From Prauserella flavalba (GTDB taxonomy: Bacteria; Actinomycetota; Actinomycetes; Mycobacteriales; Pseudonocardiaceae): a DNA stretch of 64,000 bases. The translations under genes and the position numbers were made by a program. Position 1 is the first letter of the stretch. Each line of letters begins with the position of its first letter. Positions 25,288 to 33,777 of the stretch are shown in pieces. The stretch covers positions 1,426,001 through 1,490,000 of the forward strand of contig NZ_MASU01000005.1 in the NCBI RefSeq assembly GCF_003202235.1, given 5' to 3'. The notes under the pieces are model-generated. The model saw nothing but the letters and a program-made list of their open reading frames with translations, was not told the DNA's origin and did not search any database.

Positions 25288-27987
25288 TCAGCGACGGCGC
25301 AGCACCGCCCAGAGGAGCTTGTCGGCCTCGACCACGGCGAACGCGAGCGCGGCGATGCCCAGCGCGCGGAGCCAGGCGGCGATCCCGATCGGAGCCGTGC
25401 CGAAGAGAACGTTCATTCCCGGCAGGTAGGTGAACAGCAGCTGCAGTCCCACCATCGCGGCGACCGAGGGCACCAGCACCGGATTGCGGCCCAGCCTTGT
25501 GGTGAGCACCGTCGCGTCGAGTGTGCGGCAGCTGATCAGATAGGCGATCTGCACGGCCACGAACACCGCGACCGCGGACGTCCTCGCCTCGTCGGGAGAA
25601 GCCCCGGCACCCAGTTCCCATTCGTAGGTGAGAAAGGCGGCGCCGAGCAACAGCGCCGACACGAGGCAGATCCGGCGCAGCAACCCGGCTGTGAGCAGCG
25701 GCTGCCGCGGTGGCCTTGGCGGCCGGCTCATGATTCCCGGTTCCCTGGGTTCGAAGGCCATCGTGAGGCCGAGGAGCACGGCCGTGGTCATGTTGATCCA
25801 CAGGATCTGCACCGGCAGAATCGGCAGCCCCACGCCGGCGAGCACGGCGGCGACCACGACCAGTCCTTCGCCGACGTTGGTCGGCAGGGTCCAGGCGAGG
25901 AACTTGCGCAGGTTGTCGAAGACCCCCCGTCCCTCTTCGACGGCGGACTCGATGGAGGCGAACCGGTCGTCGACGAGCACCATGTCCGCGGCCTGACGCG
26001 CGGCATCGGTGCCACCCCGCCCCATGGCCACACCGATATCCGCCTGTCGCAGCGCCGGTGCGTCGTTCACGCCGTCGCCCGTCATGGCCACCACATGCCC
26101 CTGCCGCAACAGTGAGCGCACGAGCCGCAGCTTCTGCTCGGGGGAAACCCGGGCGAACAGGGCGGTCCTGCCGACCGCCGCGTCGAGCCGGTCGCCGTGG
26201 AGCCGCTCCAGGTCGGCCCCGGTGAGCACCGGAATCCCAGGCCCCGCCTCGACCACCGAGACGGCCGCACCCACCGACCGCGCGGTCCCGGCGTGATCGC
26301 CGGTGATCATCTTGACCTCGATACCCGCGTCGTGGCACGCGCGCACGGCCGCGGCGGCATCCTCGCGCGGCGGATCCTGCATGGCCTGGAAACCCAGCAG
26401 CGTCAGATCGCCGCGCTCGATGCGCTCGGCCACCGAACCGGTCCCCGGCTCGATACGCGCGAACGCGAGCACCCGGAGTCCCCTGTCGACGAGCGCACCG
26501 TGCAGGTGCCGGGCCGAGACGCGGTCGACCGGGGCGCGAAGCCCGCGCGCGTCCAGCTCGGACCCGCAGCGAGCGAGGACCTCCTCGACCGCGCCCTTCA
26601 CATAACCGACGTTGCCGGTGTGCACCGTTCCCATCAGTCGCCGCTCCGAGGTGAACGGCAGCACATCCCACCGGAGATGCCGGTCCCGGAGCGCCACGGG
26701 ATCGAGCCCGGCGCCGGCCGCCGAACGGTGGAGCGCCGTCTCGGTCGGGTCTCCGGCGGCCACCCGCCGGCCGTCCGCTGTCCCCCGGGGTTCGGCGTCG
26801 TTGCAGAGCACGCCCGCGAGCAGTGTCTGGCGCAGCGCCTCGTCCTGAGCCGCACCGGCCTCGCGCACTCCCAGCACGGGGCCCCTGCTGCCCGCGGCGA
26901 GCGCGGTGACCGTCATCCGGTTCTCGGTGAGCGTGCCGGTCTTGTCGGTGCAGATCACGGTGGTGCTGCCGAGCGTCTCGACAGCGGGCAGGTGACGCAC
27001 GACCGCCTTGCGCCGTGACATGCGCACCACGCCGATCGCGAGCACGATCGACACCGCGGCGGGCAGGCCCTCCGGGATCGCGCCGACGGCGAGCGCCACC
27101 GCGGCCGTGAACATGTCGGCGACGGGCAGCCCTCTGGCGAGCCCGACGCCGAACGTCAGCGCCGCCACGACGACGATCGCGAGCGTCAGCCAGCGGGCGA
27201 AGCGCGCGAGTTTCCGGGTCAACGGCGTGGCCTCGGGTTCGGTCGCGGCGACCAGCCGCTGGATCTCCCCGAGCTGGGTCCTGGTGCCGGTCGCGGTGAC
27301 GAGGAGTTCGCCGGAGCCCCTTGCCACCACCGTGCCGGAGTAGAGCATGTTCGCCCGGTCGGCGAGCAGCGTCCCGGAAGGGAGGCGATCGGTGTGCTTC
27401 GCCGCCGGTTCGGACTCACCGGTGAGCGCCGACTCGTCGGCTTCCAGCAGCCGGGCGTCGGCGATCCTGCCGTCAGCCGGCACGCGATCTCCCGCGGTGA
27501 GGCGCACCAGGTCGCCTGGCACGAGATCCTCCACGGGAAGACGGCGGGCGACGCCCGCGCGCACCACTGTCGTCTCCGTGGGGACGATGCGGCTCAGCGC
27601 CTCGAGCGCCCGCTGGGCACGCGACTCCTGCACGTAGCCCACGAGCATGTTCACCACGACGACGCCGCCGATCACGACGGCGTCGACGCCCTCGCCGAGC
27701 GCCGCCGACACGGCGGCGGCGACGAGCAGCACGTAGATGAGCGGGTTGTGCAGCTGGCCGATGAGCCTGCGCACCACGCCCGGCCCGCCGGTGACGGCCA
27801 GGCTATTCGGGCCGGACGCGGCGAGCCGCTCGGCCGCCTCGGCGTCCCCCAGCCCCCGGCCGGGGGCCGTGGTGAGTGCCGAGGCGACCTCGTCCACGGA
27901 CAGTGTGTGCGCCTCCCCCGCGGCGATCTCACCGGACGATCGTGTCGTCGAAACCGGCGTCGGCCCGCGTGCCGCGTCACCGCTCAT
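25288..27987 (-). CDS. ctpF: P-type cation-transporting ATPase (CtpF-like, P2A)
   Basis: 899 aa. TGES (SALTGESEPAAKH), M4 AIPEGLPAAVSIVLAIGVV, phosphorylation site [45 protein letters not shown] and six C-terminal helices. PEGLPA in M4 and the [16 protein letters not shown] run match the calcium/alkali-cation group that includes M. tuberculosis CtpF (Rv1997), a DosR-regulon pump. The symbol is by similarity only. The start at 27987 is set by the ATGA overlap with the Rv1733c-like gene; the longer frame upstream is antisense-free but reads through that gene out of frame. Confidence 0.9.
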   Translation of the reverse strand: MSGDAARGPTPVSTTRSSGEIAAGEAHTLSVDEVASALTTAPGRGLGDAEAAERLAASGPNSLAVTGGPGVVRRLIGQLHNPLIYVLLVAAAVSAALGEGVDAVVIGGVVVVNMLVGYVQESRAQRALEALSRIVPTETTVVRAGVARRLPVEDLVPGDLVRLTAGDRVPADGRIADARLLEADESALTGESEPAAKHTDRLPSGTLLADRANMLYSGTVVARGSGELLVTATGTRTQLGEIQRLVAATEPEATPLTRKLARFARWLTLAIVVVAALTFGVGLARGLPVADMFTAAVALAVGAIPEGLPAAVSIVLAIGVVRMSRRKAVVRHLPAVETLGSTTVICTDKTGTLTENRMTVTALAAGSRGPVLGVREAGAAQDEALRQTLLAGVLCNDAEPRGTADGRRVAAGDPTETALHRSAAGAGLDPVALRDRHLRWDVLPFTSERRLMGTVHTGNVGYVKGAVEEVLARCGSELDARGLRAPVDRVSARHLHGALVDRGLRVLAFARIEPGTGSVAERIERGDLTLLGFQAMQDPPREDAAAAVRACHDAGIEVKMITGDHAGTARSVGAAVSVVEAGPGIPVLTGADLERLHGDRLDAAVGRTALFARVSPEQKLRLVRSLLRQGHVVAMTGDGVNDAPALRQADIGVAMGRGGTDAARQAADMVLVDDRFASIESAVEEGRGVFDNLRKFLAWTLPTNVGEGLVVVAAVLAGVGLPILPVQILWINMTTAVLLGLTMAFEPREPGIMSRPPRPPRQPLLTAGLLRRICLVSALLLGAAFLTYEWELGAGASPDEARTSAVAVFVAVQIAYLISCRTLDATVLTTRLGRNPVLVPSVAAMVGLQLLFTYLPGMNVLFGTAPIGIAAWLRALGIAALAFAVVEADKLLWAVLRRR

Positions 27988-28592
27988 CGCCGGGGCTGCG
28001 GATCGATGTCCGCCCATTCCCGTTCCCACTGCGCGAAGCGGCGGCGGTCGATCGCCCTGCGCACGAGCCAGTACCCGCCCGCGCACGCGACCACCGTGCC
28101 CAGCCACAGGCTCACCGCGACGGCGATGCCGTCCCAGACGGCGGTGGTCGCCGTCAGCGGCGGGCGCGTGAGGTTGCCGCGCTGGTCGAGCCAGACATGG
28201 ACCGCGCTTCCCGTGGGAGACCCCGCTTCGGCGCGGACCGTCCCGGTTCGCCGCGTGCCGTCGGGCAGCAGCCACTCCGCCTTGACCGCGGTCTCGTCCC
28301 TGCTGGCGCCGCCGTGCGCCGACAGCGGTGCGGGCGGGGCGTCGGCGACGAGCGTGGCCTCGGCCCTATGCCGTTCGCGGGCCTGGACGGCGGCGGCCCG
28401 CTCGTCACTGGCATAGGTCTCCGACCCCGCCGCGGCCGCGAACGGCAGCACCACCAACGGTGTCAGGATCGCCAGGAACAGCACCCCGCCCTCCAGCCGG
28501 TCCCAGCCCCGGGCGAGGGGGCTCCGGCCCGGCCAGATCCGCCGGAGCAGCCGTTCCGTCCACGACACGCGCTCTACGGTCTCCACGACCAT
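27984..28592 (-). CDS. Rv1733c-like transmembrane protein
   Basis: 202 aa. ARGWDRLEGGVLFLAILTPL then VVLPFAAAAGSETYASDE forms the first membrane helix (about 30-55). A soluble loop of about 90 residues follows (VKAEWLLPDGTRRTGTVRAE, SAVHVWLDQRGNLTRPP). A second helix (AVAVSLWLGTVVACAGGYWL) and a basic tail end the protein. This topology and the WxxxxG / VWxDxxGxLxxPP pattern match M. tuberculosis Rv1733c, a DosR-regulon membrane antigen of unknown function. ATG 28592 is used; GTG 28586 has better spacing from GGGAGG, and an ATG at 28680 with AGGAGG would overlap the operator sites. It is coupled to the ctpF-like gene by ATGA. Confidence 0.82.
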   Translation of the reverse strand: MVVETVERVSWTERLLRRIWPGRSPLARGWDRLEGGVLFLAILTPLVVLPFAAAAGSETYASDERAAAVQARERHRAEATLVADAPPAPLSAHGGASRDETAVKAEWLLPDGTRRTGTVRAEAGSPTGSAVHVWLDQRGNLTRPPLTATTAVWDGIAVAVSLWLGTVVACAGGYWLVRRAIDRRRFAQWEREWADIDPQPRR

Positions 28593-28648
28593 CGCCTCCC
28601 TCGAAGCCGGTTCGCGTCCAGCATCCGCGCCGGGCGGGTACCGGCTGG

Positions 28649-28689
28649 AGAGCCGTTGGTCCTTCGTTGCCGGGCCCATCGCCCCCGGC
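28649..28689. promoter_or_regulatory. putative tandem DevR-type operators
   Basis: GAGCCGTTGGTCCTT (core GCC-GTTG-GTC, centre 28657.5) and CGGGCCCATCGCCCCCGG (core GCC-CATC-GCC, centre 28679.5), 22 bp apart. The first is 65 bp upstream of the Rv1733c-like ATG. Confidence 0.55.
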
Positions 28690-28715
28690 CTCCTGCGACC
28701 ATCCACTGTGGATTG

Positions 28716-31370
28716 TCAGTGCCGGAGATGGCGCAGGAACGGGTCCTCCCCGGAACGGGGCCGCAGCCGGACCCGGCTGTCGAGCGCGAGGGCGGAGCTG
28801 TCCGAGACGACCAGCGGGTTGAGGTCCAGCTCGGCGATCTCGGGCACCGCGTCGGCCAGCAGACCGAGCCGCAGCAGCACACCCCGCACCGCATCGAGCG
28901 GTACCTGCCGGGCGAGCGCGGGCGAGCTGCGCAACCCGGCGACGAGCCTGCCGGCCTCGGTCTCGCTCAGCGGAGCCAGCCGGGCCGCGCGGTCGTTCAC
29001 CAGGTCCGTGTCGACGCCCCCGAGGCCGAACACCACGAGCGGGCCGAACACCTCGTCACCCGCGATGCCGGCGAGCAGCTCCGTGCCGTGCGGCACCATG
29101 CGCTGCACGAGCACACCACGCAGCGCGGAGCCGAACCGGGCGCGGAAGCCCTCGACGGCCTCATCGACGCCCGCGCGATCGCGGACGCCGAGCACCACTC
29201 CCCCGCCCGCGCTCTTGTGCAGCAGCCCCTCGGCGACCGCCTTGACCGCGACCGGATAGCCCGCCGCCGAGGCGAGATCGCTGGCCGTGTGTGCGTCGGC
29301 CGCGAACTCCGAACGGGCGAGCGCGATCCCGGCGCAGCCGAGCAGCCTCGCGATGGCCTCTGCGTCGAGCCAGCCGCCCTCGCCCCGCACCGCGAGCTCG
29401 GCCGCCACGAGCTCACGCGCACCCGCCACGTCCAGCCGGGGCGGCGCCACGCCGGGAGCCTTCTGCTCGCGCAGCCACCGGGCGTACCGGGCGAGCCGGC
29501 CCAGCGCCTGCGCGGCGTCCTCCGGGTCGGCGTAGCTCGCGGTCCCCGGCCCGCCGGGGCCCGGCAGCAGCGGCTCGACCTCCGCGAGCCTGTCCGGCCG
29601 CACCACGAGCACGGGCTTGCCTCGCAGGCTCACCCGCTCGCTCAGTGCGGCGGCAGGGTCGCCCACGGCGGTGGGCAGCGTGGCCACGATCACCGCGTCC
29701 ACCCCATCGTCCTCGACCAGTGCGTCCAGGCAGGCACCGAAGACCGGCGCGGGCACGGCAGCGGTAGTGTCCACCGGATTGCCCACACCGGCCTGAGCGG
29801 GCAGCAGCAGCCGCAGCCGGGTGCGTGTCGTCTCCTCCAGCTCGGGCAGGACGAGACCGTGCCGCGCGCACGCGTCGGCGGCCAGCACCCCGGTGCCCCC
29901 TGCGTTGCTCAGCACGGCCACGCGGTTGCCGGGCGGGAGCCCCTGCCAGCGCAGCGCGGCGAGCACGTTCACCAGCTCGCTCACAGTGTCGACCGCGATG
30001 ACTCCCGCCTGCTCGAACAGCGCGTCCCGGTTGACGGCGGGCGTCGCCGTGGCCGCGGTGTGCGACGCGGCGGCCCGCTGCGCGGCCGGGCTGCTCCCGA
30101 CGCGCACGGCCAGCACCGGCTTCTCCCGCGCGAGTGCGCGCGCGAGGCGCCCGAACTTGCGGGGATTGCCGAAGGACTCGAGGTAGAGCACCGCGGCGGC
30201 GGTGCGCGGGTCGTGCCGCCACCACTGCAACAGGTCATTGCCGCTGACGTCGTACTTGTCCCCCGCCGAGACCATTGTGGACAGGCCGAGGCCCACGGCG
30301 TCGAGCCGCTCGGCGAGCGCGATGGCGATGCCGCCGGACTGCGTCATGAGCCCGATGTCCCCCGGCGCGGCGGGGCGGCGCAGGAACGTCGCGTTCAGCC
30401 GTACGCCGGGTTCCGTGTTGGCGACGCCGAGGCAGTTGGGCCCCACGAGCCGCAGCCCGTGCTCACGCACCGCGGCCCGGGTCCGTTCGGCCTCTGCGTC
30501 GCTCAGCCCCGAGGTGACGACCACGACGGCCCCGACTCCGCGCCTGCCGCAGTCCTCGACCACGGCGGGTACGTCGCGCGCGGTGACGCACACGGCGGCC
30601 AGCTCGGGTGTCACGGGCAGGTCGGCGACCGAGGGGTGGCATGGGATCCCGAGCACCGACCCGGCGTTGCGGTTGACGGCGTGGACCTCGCCGGTGAACC
30701 CCGCGGCCAGAATGTTGGCGAGCACCGCGTGCCCCACCGCGTCGGCGCGCCTGCTCGCGCCGACCACCACCACCGACCGGGGCCGCAGCACGTGCCGGAG
30801 GCTGGCGACATCCGCGACGCCCTCCCTTGCGGCCAGTGCGTCGAGGTAGCGCTCGACCGGGTCGAGGGTGATGGTCACCTCCCGCTCCGATCCGTATTCC
30901 CCGTACGACAGCGGCAGTCCGAGATCACGCAGCACACCGAGCATGCGAGTGTTCTCGGCGAGCACCACGGCGACCAACCGCTCGAGTCCCTGTCCGCGCG
31001 CGATCGACACGAGGTCCTCCAGCAGCAGGGTTCCCACCCCGCCCTGCTGTGCCTCGCGGCTCACGGCCAGGGCCAGCTCGCCCTCTCGCCTCTCCGGCTG
31101 CACCTCGTAGCTGCCGACGCCGATCAGGCGGCCGTGCAGGAACGCGCCCATCGCGGCGCGCGTGGGGTCCGGCTCCGTGCTCATCCGCTCGGCCAGCGCG
31201 GCCAGATCGCCTGGGGCCGCGCCGAAGAACCGCAGGTAGCGGTCGTGGTCGTCGAGTGCCTCGTGCAGTGCCCGCACGGCGGGCGCGTCCTTTTCCGTGA
31301 GCGGCCGCAGCAGCACCACCATCCCGTCGGGAAGCAGGCACCGTCTGCCCTGCCGGACGGGCGCGGTCAC
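28716..31370 (-). CDS. GNAT acetyltransferase - acyl-CoA synthetase (ADP-forming type) fusion
   Basis: 884 aa. N-terminal GNAT domain (about 15-165: VLLRPLTEKDAPAVRALHEA, acetyl-CoA loop REAQQGGVGTLLLEDLV). Then a CoA-binding Rossmann domain (SVVVVGASRRADAVGHAVLA), a ligase/flavodoxin-like part with the probable phospho-His in RAAASHTAATATPAVN, and a C-terminal ATP-grasp domain (GYPVAVKAVAEGLLHKSAGG, ending AELDLNPLVVS). This layout resembles bacterial Pat/AcuA-like lysine acetyltransferases with an acyl-CoA synthetase module, which acetylate acetyl-CoA synthetases. Which activities survive is not certain. GTG 31370 overlaps the CBS-BON stop (GTGA); an earlier GTG at 31382 is possible. Confidence 0.85.
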   Translation of the reverse strand: MTAPVRQGRRCLLPDGMVVLLRPLTEKDAPAVRALHEALDDHDRYLRFFGAAPGDLAALAERMSTEPDPTRAAMGAFLHGRLIGVGSYEVQPERREGELALAVSREAQQGGVGTLLLEDLVSIARGQGLERLVAVVLAENTRMLGVLRDLGLPLSYGEYGSEREVTITLDPVERYLDALAAREGVADVASLRHVLRPRSVVVVGASRRADAVGHAVLANILAAGFTGEVHAVNRNAGSVLGIPCHPSVADLPVTPELAAVCVTARDVPAVVEDCGRRGVGAVVVVTSGLSDAEAERTRAAVREHGLRLVGPNCLGVANTEPGVRLNATFLRRPAAPGDIGLMTQSGGIAIALAERLDAVGLGLSTMVSAGDKYDVSGNDLLQWWRHDPRTAAAVLYLESFGNPRKFGRLARALAREKPVLAVRVGSSPAAQRAAASHTAATATPAVNRDALFEQAGVIAVDTVSELVNVLAALRWQGLPPGNRVAVLSNAGGTGVLAADACARHGLVLPELEETTRTRLRLLLPAQAGVGNPVDTTAAVPAPVFGACLDALVEDDGVDAVIVATLPTAVGDPAAALSERVSLRGKPVLVVRPDRLAEVEPLLPGPGGPGTASYADPEDAAQALGRLARYARWLREQKAPGVAPPRLDVAGARELVAAELAVRGEGGWLDAEAIARLLGCAGIALARSEFAADAHTASDLASAAGYPVAVKAVAEGLLHKSAGGGVVLGVRDRAGVDEAVEGFRARFGSALRGVLVQRMVPHGTELLAGIAGDEVFGPLVVFGLGGVDTDLVNDRAARLAPLSETEAGRLVAGLRSSPALARQVPLDAVRGVLLRLGLLADAVPEIAELDLNPLVVSDSSALALDSRVRLRPRSGEDPFLRHLRH

Positions 31371-32038
31371 AGGTGGATCCACCGGTGCTCGCGGCCCTGC
31401 CGGTCGTTCCAGACGTAGTCGAGCCGGTTGCGGACCTCGACCACACCGGAGACGCGCTCGGTGAGCGTGGTCGCCAGCTCGACGTCGCTCTTGGCCGGAA
31501 GCTGACCGAGCAGCGTCACGACACCGCGCTCGACGGCGACGCCGACCGAGCCGGCGGGAACGCCGAGCCGCAGTCCGAAGACGTCGTCGACGATGTCGCG
31601 CCGGATCTCCTCGTCGTGGCGCAGGAAACCGCGCAGCAGGTCGGCCCGCGACAACACACCGACGAGCCGTTCACCGTCCACAACGCACAGTCGGCGGACT
31701 CCGGTGCGGCTCAGCTCGCGCGCGGCCGTGAGCACCGAGTCGCTCGCGTCCACCGCGAGCACCGGCGCACTCATCAGCTCACGGGCGCAGCGCGCGTGTC
31801 CGTGCGGAGCGCGGCGCCGGAAACGCCTCTCCGGGTGGTCACCGCGCGAGAGCAGGTCGGCCTCGGTCACCACCCCGACCGGCCTGCCGTCGGGATCGAC
31901 CACGGGGACGCCGCTGATCCGTTTCGCCGCCAGCAGCTTGGCGATCTCGGAGAACTCGGCGTCCGGCCTCACCGTGTACGGCTTCGCGGTCATCACCGAC
32001 CGGACCGTCGCCGGCGCCGGGGCGGGTGCTGCGGTCAT
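31367..32038 (-). CDS. CBS-pair and BON domain protein
   Basis: 223 aa. CBS1 (TVRSVMTAKPYTVRPDAEFS to GVVTEADLLSRGDHPE), a basic insert RRFRRRAPHGHARCA, CBS2 (ELMSAPVLAVDASDSVLTAA to GVLSRADLLRGFL), then BON (GSVGVAVERGVVTLLGQLPA, ERVSGVVEVRNRLDYVW). CBS pairs respond to adenine nucleotides. GGAGGTGG precedes ATG 32038. It is translationally coupled to the GNAT-acyl-CoA synthetase fusion downstream, suggesting nucleotide-level input into acyl-CoA or acetylation control (inference). Confidence 0.88.
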   Translation of the reverse strand: MTAAPAPAPATVRSVMTAKPYTVRPDAEFSEIAKLLAAKRISGVPVVDPDGRPVGVVTEADLLSRGDHPERRFRRRAPHGHARCARELMSAPVLAVDASDSVLTAARELSRTGVRRLCVVDGERLVGVLSRADLLRGFLRHDEEIRRDIVDDVFGLRLGVPAGSVGVAVERGVVTLLGQLPAKSDVELATTLTERVSGVVEVRNRLDYVWNDRQGREHRWIHL

Positions 32039-32102
32039 CGTGCCACCTCCGCGGTGTCGTGGGTGCTGTGTCCCACCGTCGTCCGTCGCCGCGGCCCGGG
32101 CC

Positions 32103-32149
32103 AGGGACCATCGGCCCCGGCGAGGGGGCCGACAAGCCCCGCGTTGGTC
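32103..32149. promoter_or_regulatory. putative cluster of DevR-type operators
   Basis: AGGGACCATCGGCCCC (core GAC-CATC-GGC, centre 32110.5) and GGGGCCGACAAGCCCC (centre 32132.5) are 22 bp apart in the 194-bp divergent gap. A weaker CGC-GTTG-GTC follows at 32140-32149. They could serve both the CBS-BON gene (72 bp away) and the DoxX gene. Confidence 0.55.
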
Positions 32150-32232
32150 ACCCGCACCGGTGCCCTTCGACTCCAGTGCCGAGCCCGCGAGCCGCGCAGG
32201 CTGTGTCCCATCCGCAGTGAAGGGAAGTCGCC

Positions 32233-32838
32233 ATGTCCATCCACGAACCGACCACGCCGATCGCCGCGATGCAGGTTCCCGCCACGGAGGCGGCGGCCAC
32301 GGCACCCGCGCACGGCGCCGTCATGACACCCACCGCCGCCCGCATCATCGCCGTGTTGCGGATCGCGACCGGCCTGACGTTCCTCTGGGCCTTCGCCGAC
32401 AAGACGTTCGGCTGGAACTACGCCACGCCCTCCTCGGGCGCGTGGATCAACGGCGGCTCGCCGACCGAGGGCTTCCTCAGCAATGTGCACGTGGGGCCGA
32501 TGGCCGAGACGCTGCGCTCATGGGCGGGTGAGCCGTGGGCCGACTGGCTGTTCATGGTCGGGCTGCTTGGCATCGGGCTCGCGCTCGTGTTCGGCGCGGG
32601 CCTGCGCATCGCCGCCGCCACCGGGACCGCCATGATGCTGCTGATGTGGGCCGCCGAATGGCCGCTGGACCGCACGACCGACGCGGGCGAGCCGTCCATG
32701 TCCACCAACCCGATCATCGACTACCACATCATCTACGCGCTCGTGCTGATCGCGCTGGCCGCCGTCTATGCGGGCAACACCTGGGGTGCCGGCCGCTACT
32801 GGGCCCAGCTGGTCAAGCACAACCACTGGCTGCTCTGA
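32233..32838 (+). CDS. DoxX/DoxD-like membrane protein
   Basis: 201 aa with four hydrophobic helices: ARIIAVLRIATGLTFLWAFA, ADWLFMVGLLGIGLALVFGA, LRIAAATGTAMMLLMWAAEW and IDYHIIYALVLIALAAVYAG. FADKTFGWNYATP and WGAGRYWAQL are typical of DoxX/thiosulfate:quinone oxidoreductase small-subunit-like proteins. Such proteins take part in redox stress responses or quinone-linked sulfur oxidation, and the exact role is unknown. A purine-rich AAGGGAAG precedes ATG 32233. It is followed by a strong hairpin, so it is probably monocistronic. Confidence 0.85.
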   Translation: MSIHEPTTPIAAMQVPATEAAATAPAHGAVMTPTAARIIAVLRIATGLTFLWAFADKTFGWNYATPSSGAWINGGSPTEGFLSNVHVGPMAETLRSWAGEPWADWLFMVGLLGIGLALVFGAGLRIAAATGTAMMLLMWAAEWPLDRTTDAGEPSMSTNPIIDYHIIYALVLIALAAVYAGNTWGAGRYWAQLVKHNHWLL

Positions 32839-32849
32839 ACGGGTGCGCC

Positions 32850-32879
32850 CGATCCCGGCCGGAGCGCCGGCCGGGATCG
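32850..32879. terminator. GC-rich hairpin between convergent genes
   Basis: A perfect 13-bp stem (32850-32862 with 32867-32879) with loop AGCG and no T-run. It could end transcription from DoxX (+) and the MmcQ-like gene (-). Confidence 0.7.
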
Positions 32880-32920
32880 GATCGTGTCAGCCCAGTCCCC
32901 CGAGTGGCGCCGGCCCCTGC

Positions 32921-33298
32921 TCAGCCGGGTTCGCACCGTCCCCCCGGACCGCCGGGATGGGCGAGGTCGTAGGCGCGGGCGACCCTTTGAGGGACCACCA
33001 TCCGCCACGCGTCCACGACGAGCTCGCGGGCCTCGGCCGGATCCAGCGCGGCGAGCTCGGCGCGGACCCAGTTGAACCGCAGGTCCGACTCCGACGGCAG
33101 CCGGAACTTCTCCGGCTCTCCGGCGACGAGCGCGGCGCGCTCCTCCTTCGGGAACGCGAACTCCATCACCGTCTCGTCGAGGGAGAACGCGACGTAGACG
33201 ATCTGCTTGACCCGGAACTTCAACCGGCCGCGCACGTAGACCGGATAGGAGCGCTCGAGCTCCGAGCCCAGCGCGCGGACATCCTCGATCACCGCCAT
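32921..33298 (-). CDS. MmcQ/YjbR family protein
   Basis: 125 aa. LKFRVKQIVYVAFSLDETVM, EFAFPKEERAALVAGEPEKF, LRFNWVRAELAALDPAEARE and LVVDAWRMVVPQRVARAYDL match the MmcQ/YjbR fold, a small double-wing DNA-binding-like protein of unknown function. ATG 33298 has GAGGAGGTGTGTC just before it. It is not a known dormancy-regulon gene, and together with the next two genes it looks like a general-purpose insert between dormancy genes. The 127-bp gap upstream has only a weak palindrome (GGCCGCTAAGGCC near 33403). Confidence 0.82.
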   Translation of the reverse strand: MAVIEDVRALGSELERSYPVYVRGRLKFRVKQIVYVAFSLDETVMEFAFPKEERAALVAGEPEKFRLPSESDLRFNWVRAELAALDPAEARELVVDAWRMVVPQRVARAYDLAHPGGPGGRCEPG

Positions 33299-33425
33299 GA
33301 CACACCTCCTCGCCCGAGGACGAAGGCGGCCATCCCGCGCGCGACGGAGCGCGCGGGCCGCCAGTCGTCCTCGTCCGGGTCCGCTCCTGTCGCCGAGGGG
33401 GCGGCCGCTAAGGCCCTGGCCGCAC

Positions 33426-33755
33426 TCATTCGTCGAGAATCGGCCGGACCTCGACCTTCCGATTGCAGGCCTTCGATCCCTCGGCGGCGAGCTTCAGCGC
33501 CACGTCGAGGTCGGGGGCCTCGATGATCCAGAAGCCGATGAGGTATTCCTTCGATTCCAGGAAGGGCCCGTCGGTGAACAGCGCCTCCCCACCCCGGTTG
33601 TCGATGACGGTGGCCGCGCTGGGCGAGGCGAGACCGGCCGCGAAGACCCAGTGGCCCTCGGCCTGGAGCCGGTCATTGAACACGTCGATCGCCGCCTGCT
33701 CGTCCGGGGTGGCGAGGCCGGACTGGTCGTGGATCACGGAAACGAGATACTGCAT
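33426..33755 (-). CDS. YciI-like (DGPF) family protein
   Basis: 109 aa. MQYLVSVIHDQSGLATPDEQ opens the ferredoxin-like fold, and TDGPFLESKEYLIGFWIIEA is the family signature (DGPF-x-E-x-KE), followed by DLDVALKLAAEGSKA. These proteins are often linked to sigma factors or stress genes; no clear reaction is known. It is followed on the same strand upstream by a dihydrofolate-reductase-like gene with a 22-bp gap, so the two probably form one transcript. Confidence 0.85.
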   Translation of the reverse strand: MQYLVSVIHDQSGLATPDEQAAIDVFNDRLQAEGHWVFAAGLASPSAATVIDNRGGEALFTDGPFLESKEYLIGFWIIEAPDLDVALKLAAEGSKACNRKVEVRPILDE

Positions 33756-33777
33756 CTGAGAATCCTCTCCTGTGGTG

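Noticed and set aside
27876-31418. Open frame of 1180 codons on the + strand
   Set aside because: It runs antisense to the P-ATPase, Rv1733c-like and acyl-CoA synthetase genes. It has no domain, is rich in Arg/Pro/His/Gln, and is an artefact of very high GC.
33402-33420. Palindrome GGCCGCTAAGGCCCT before the MmcQ-like gene
   Set aside because: The centre is one base off the common core, it has no partner site, and the gene is not of the dormancy set. Not listed as an operator.
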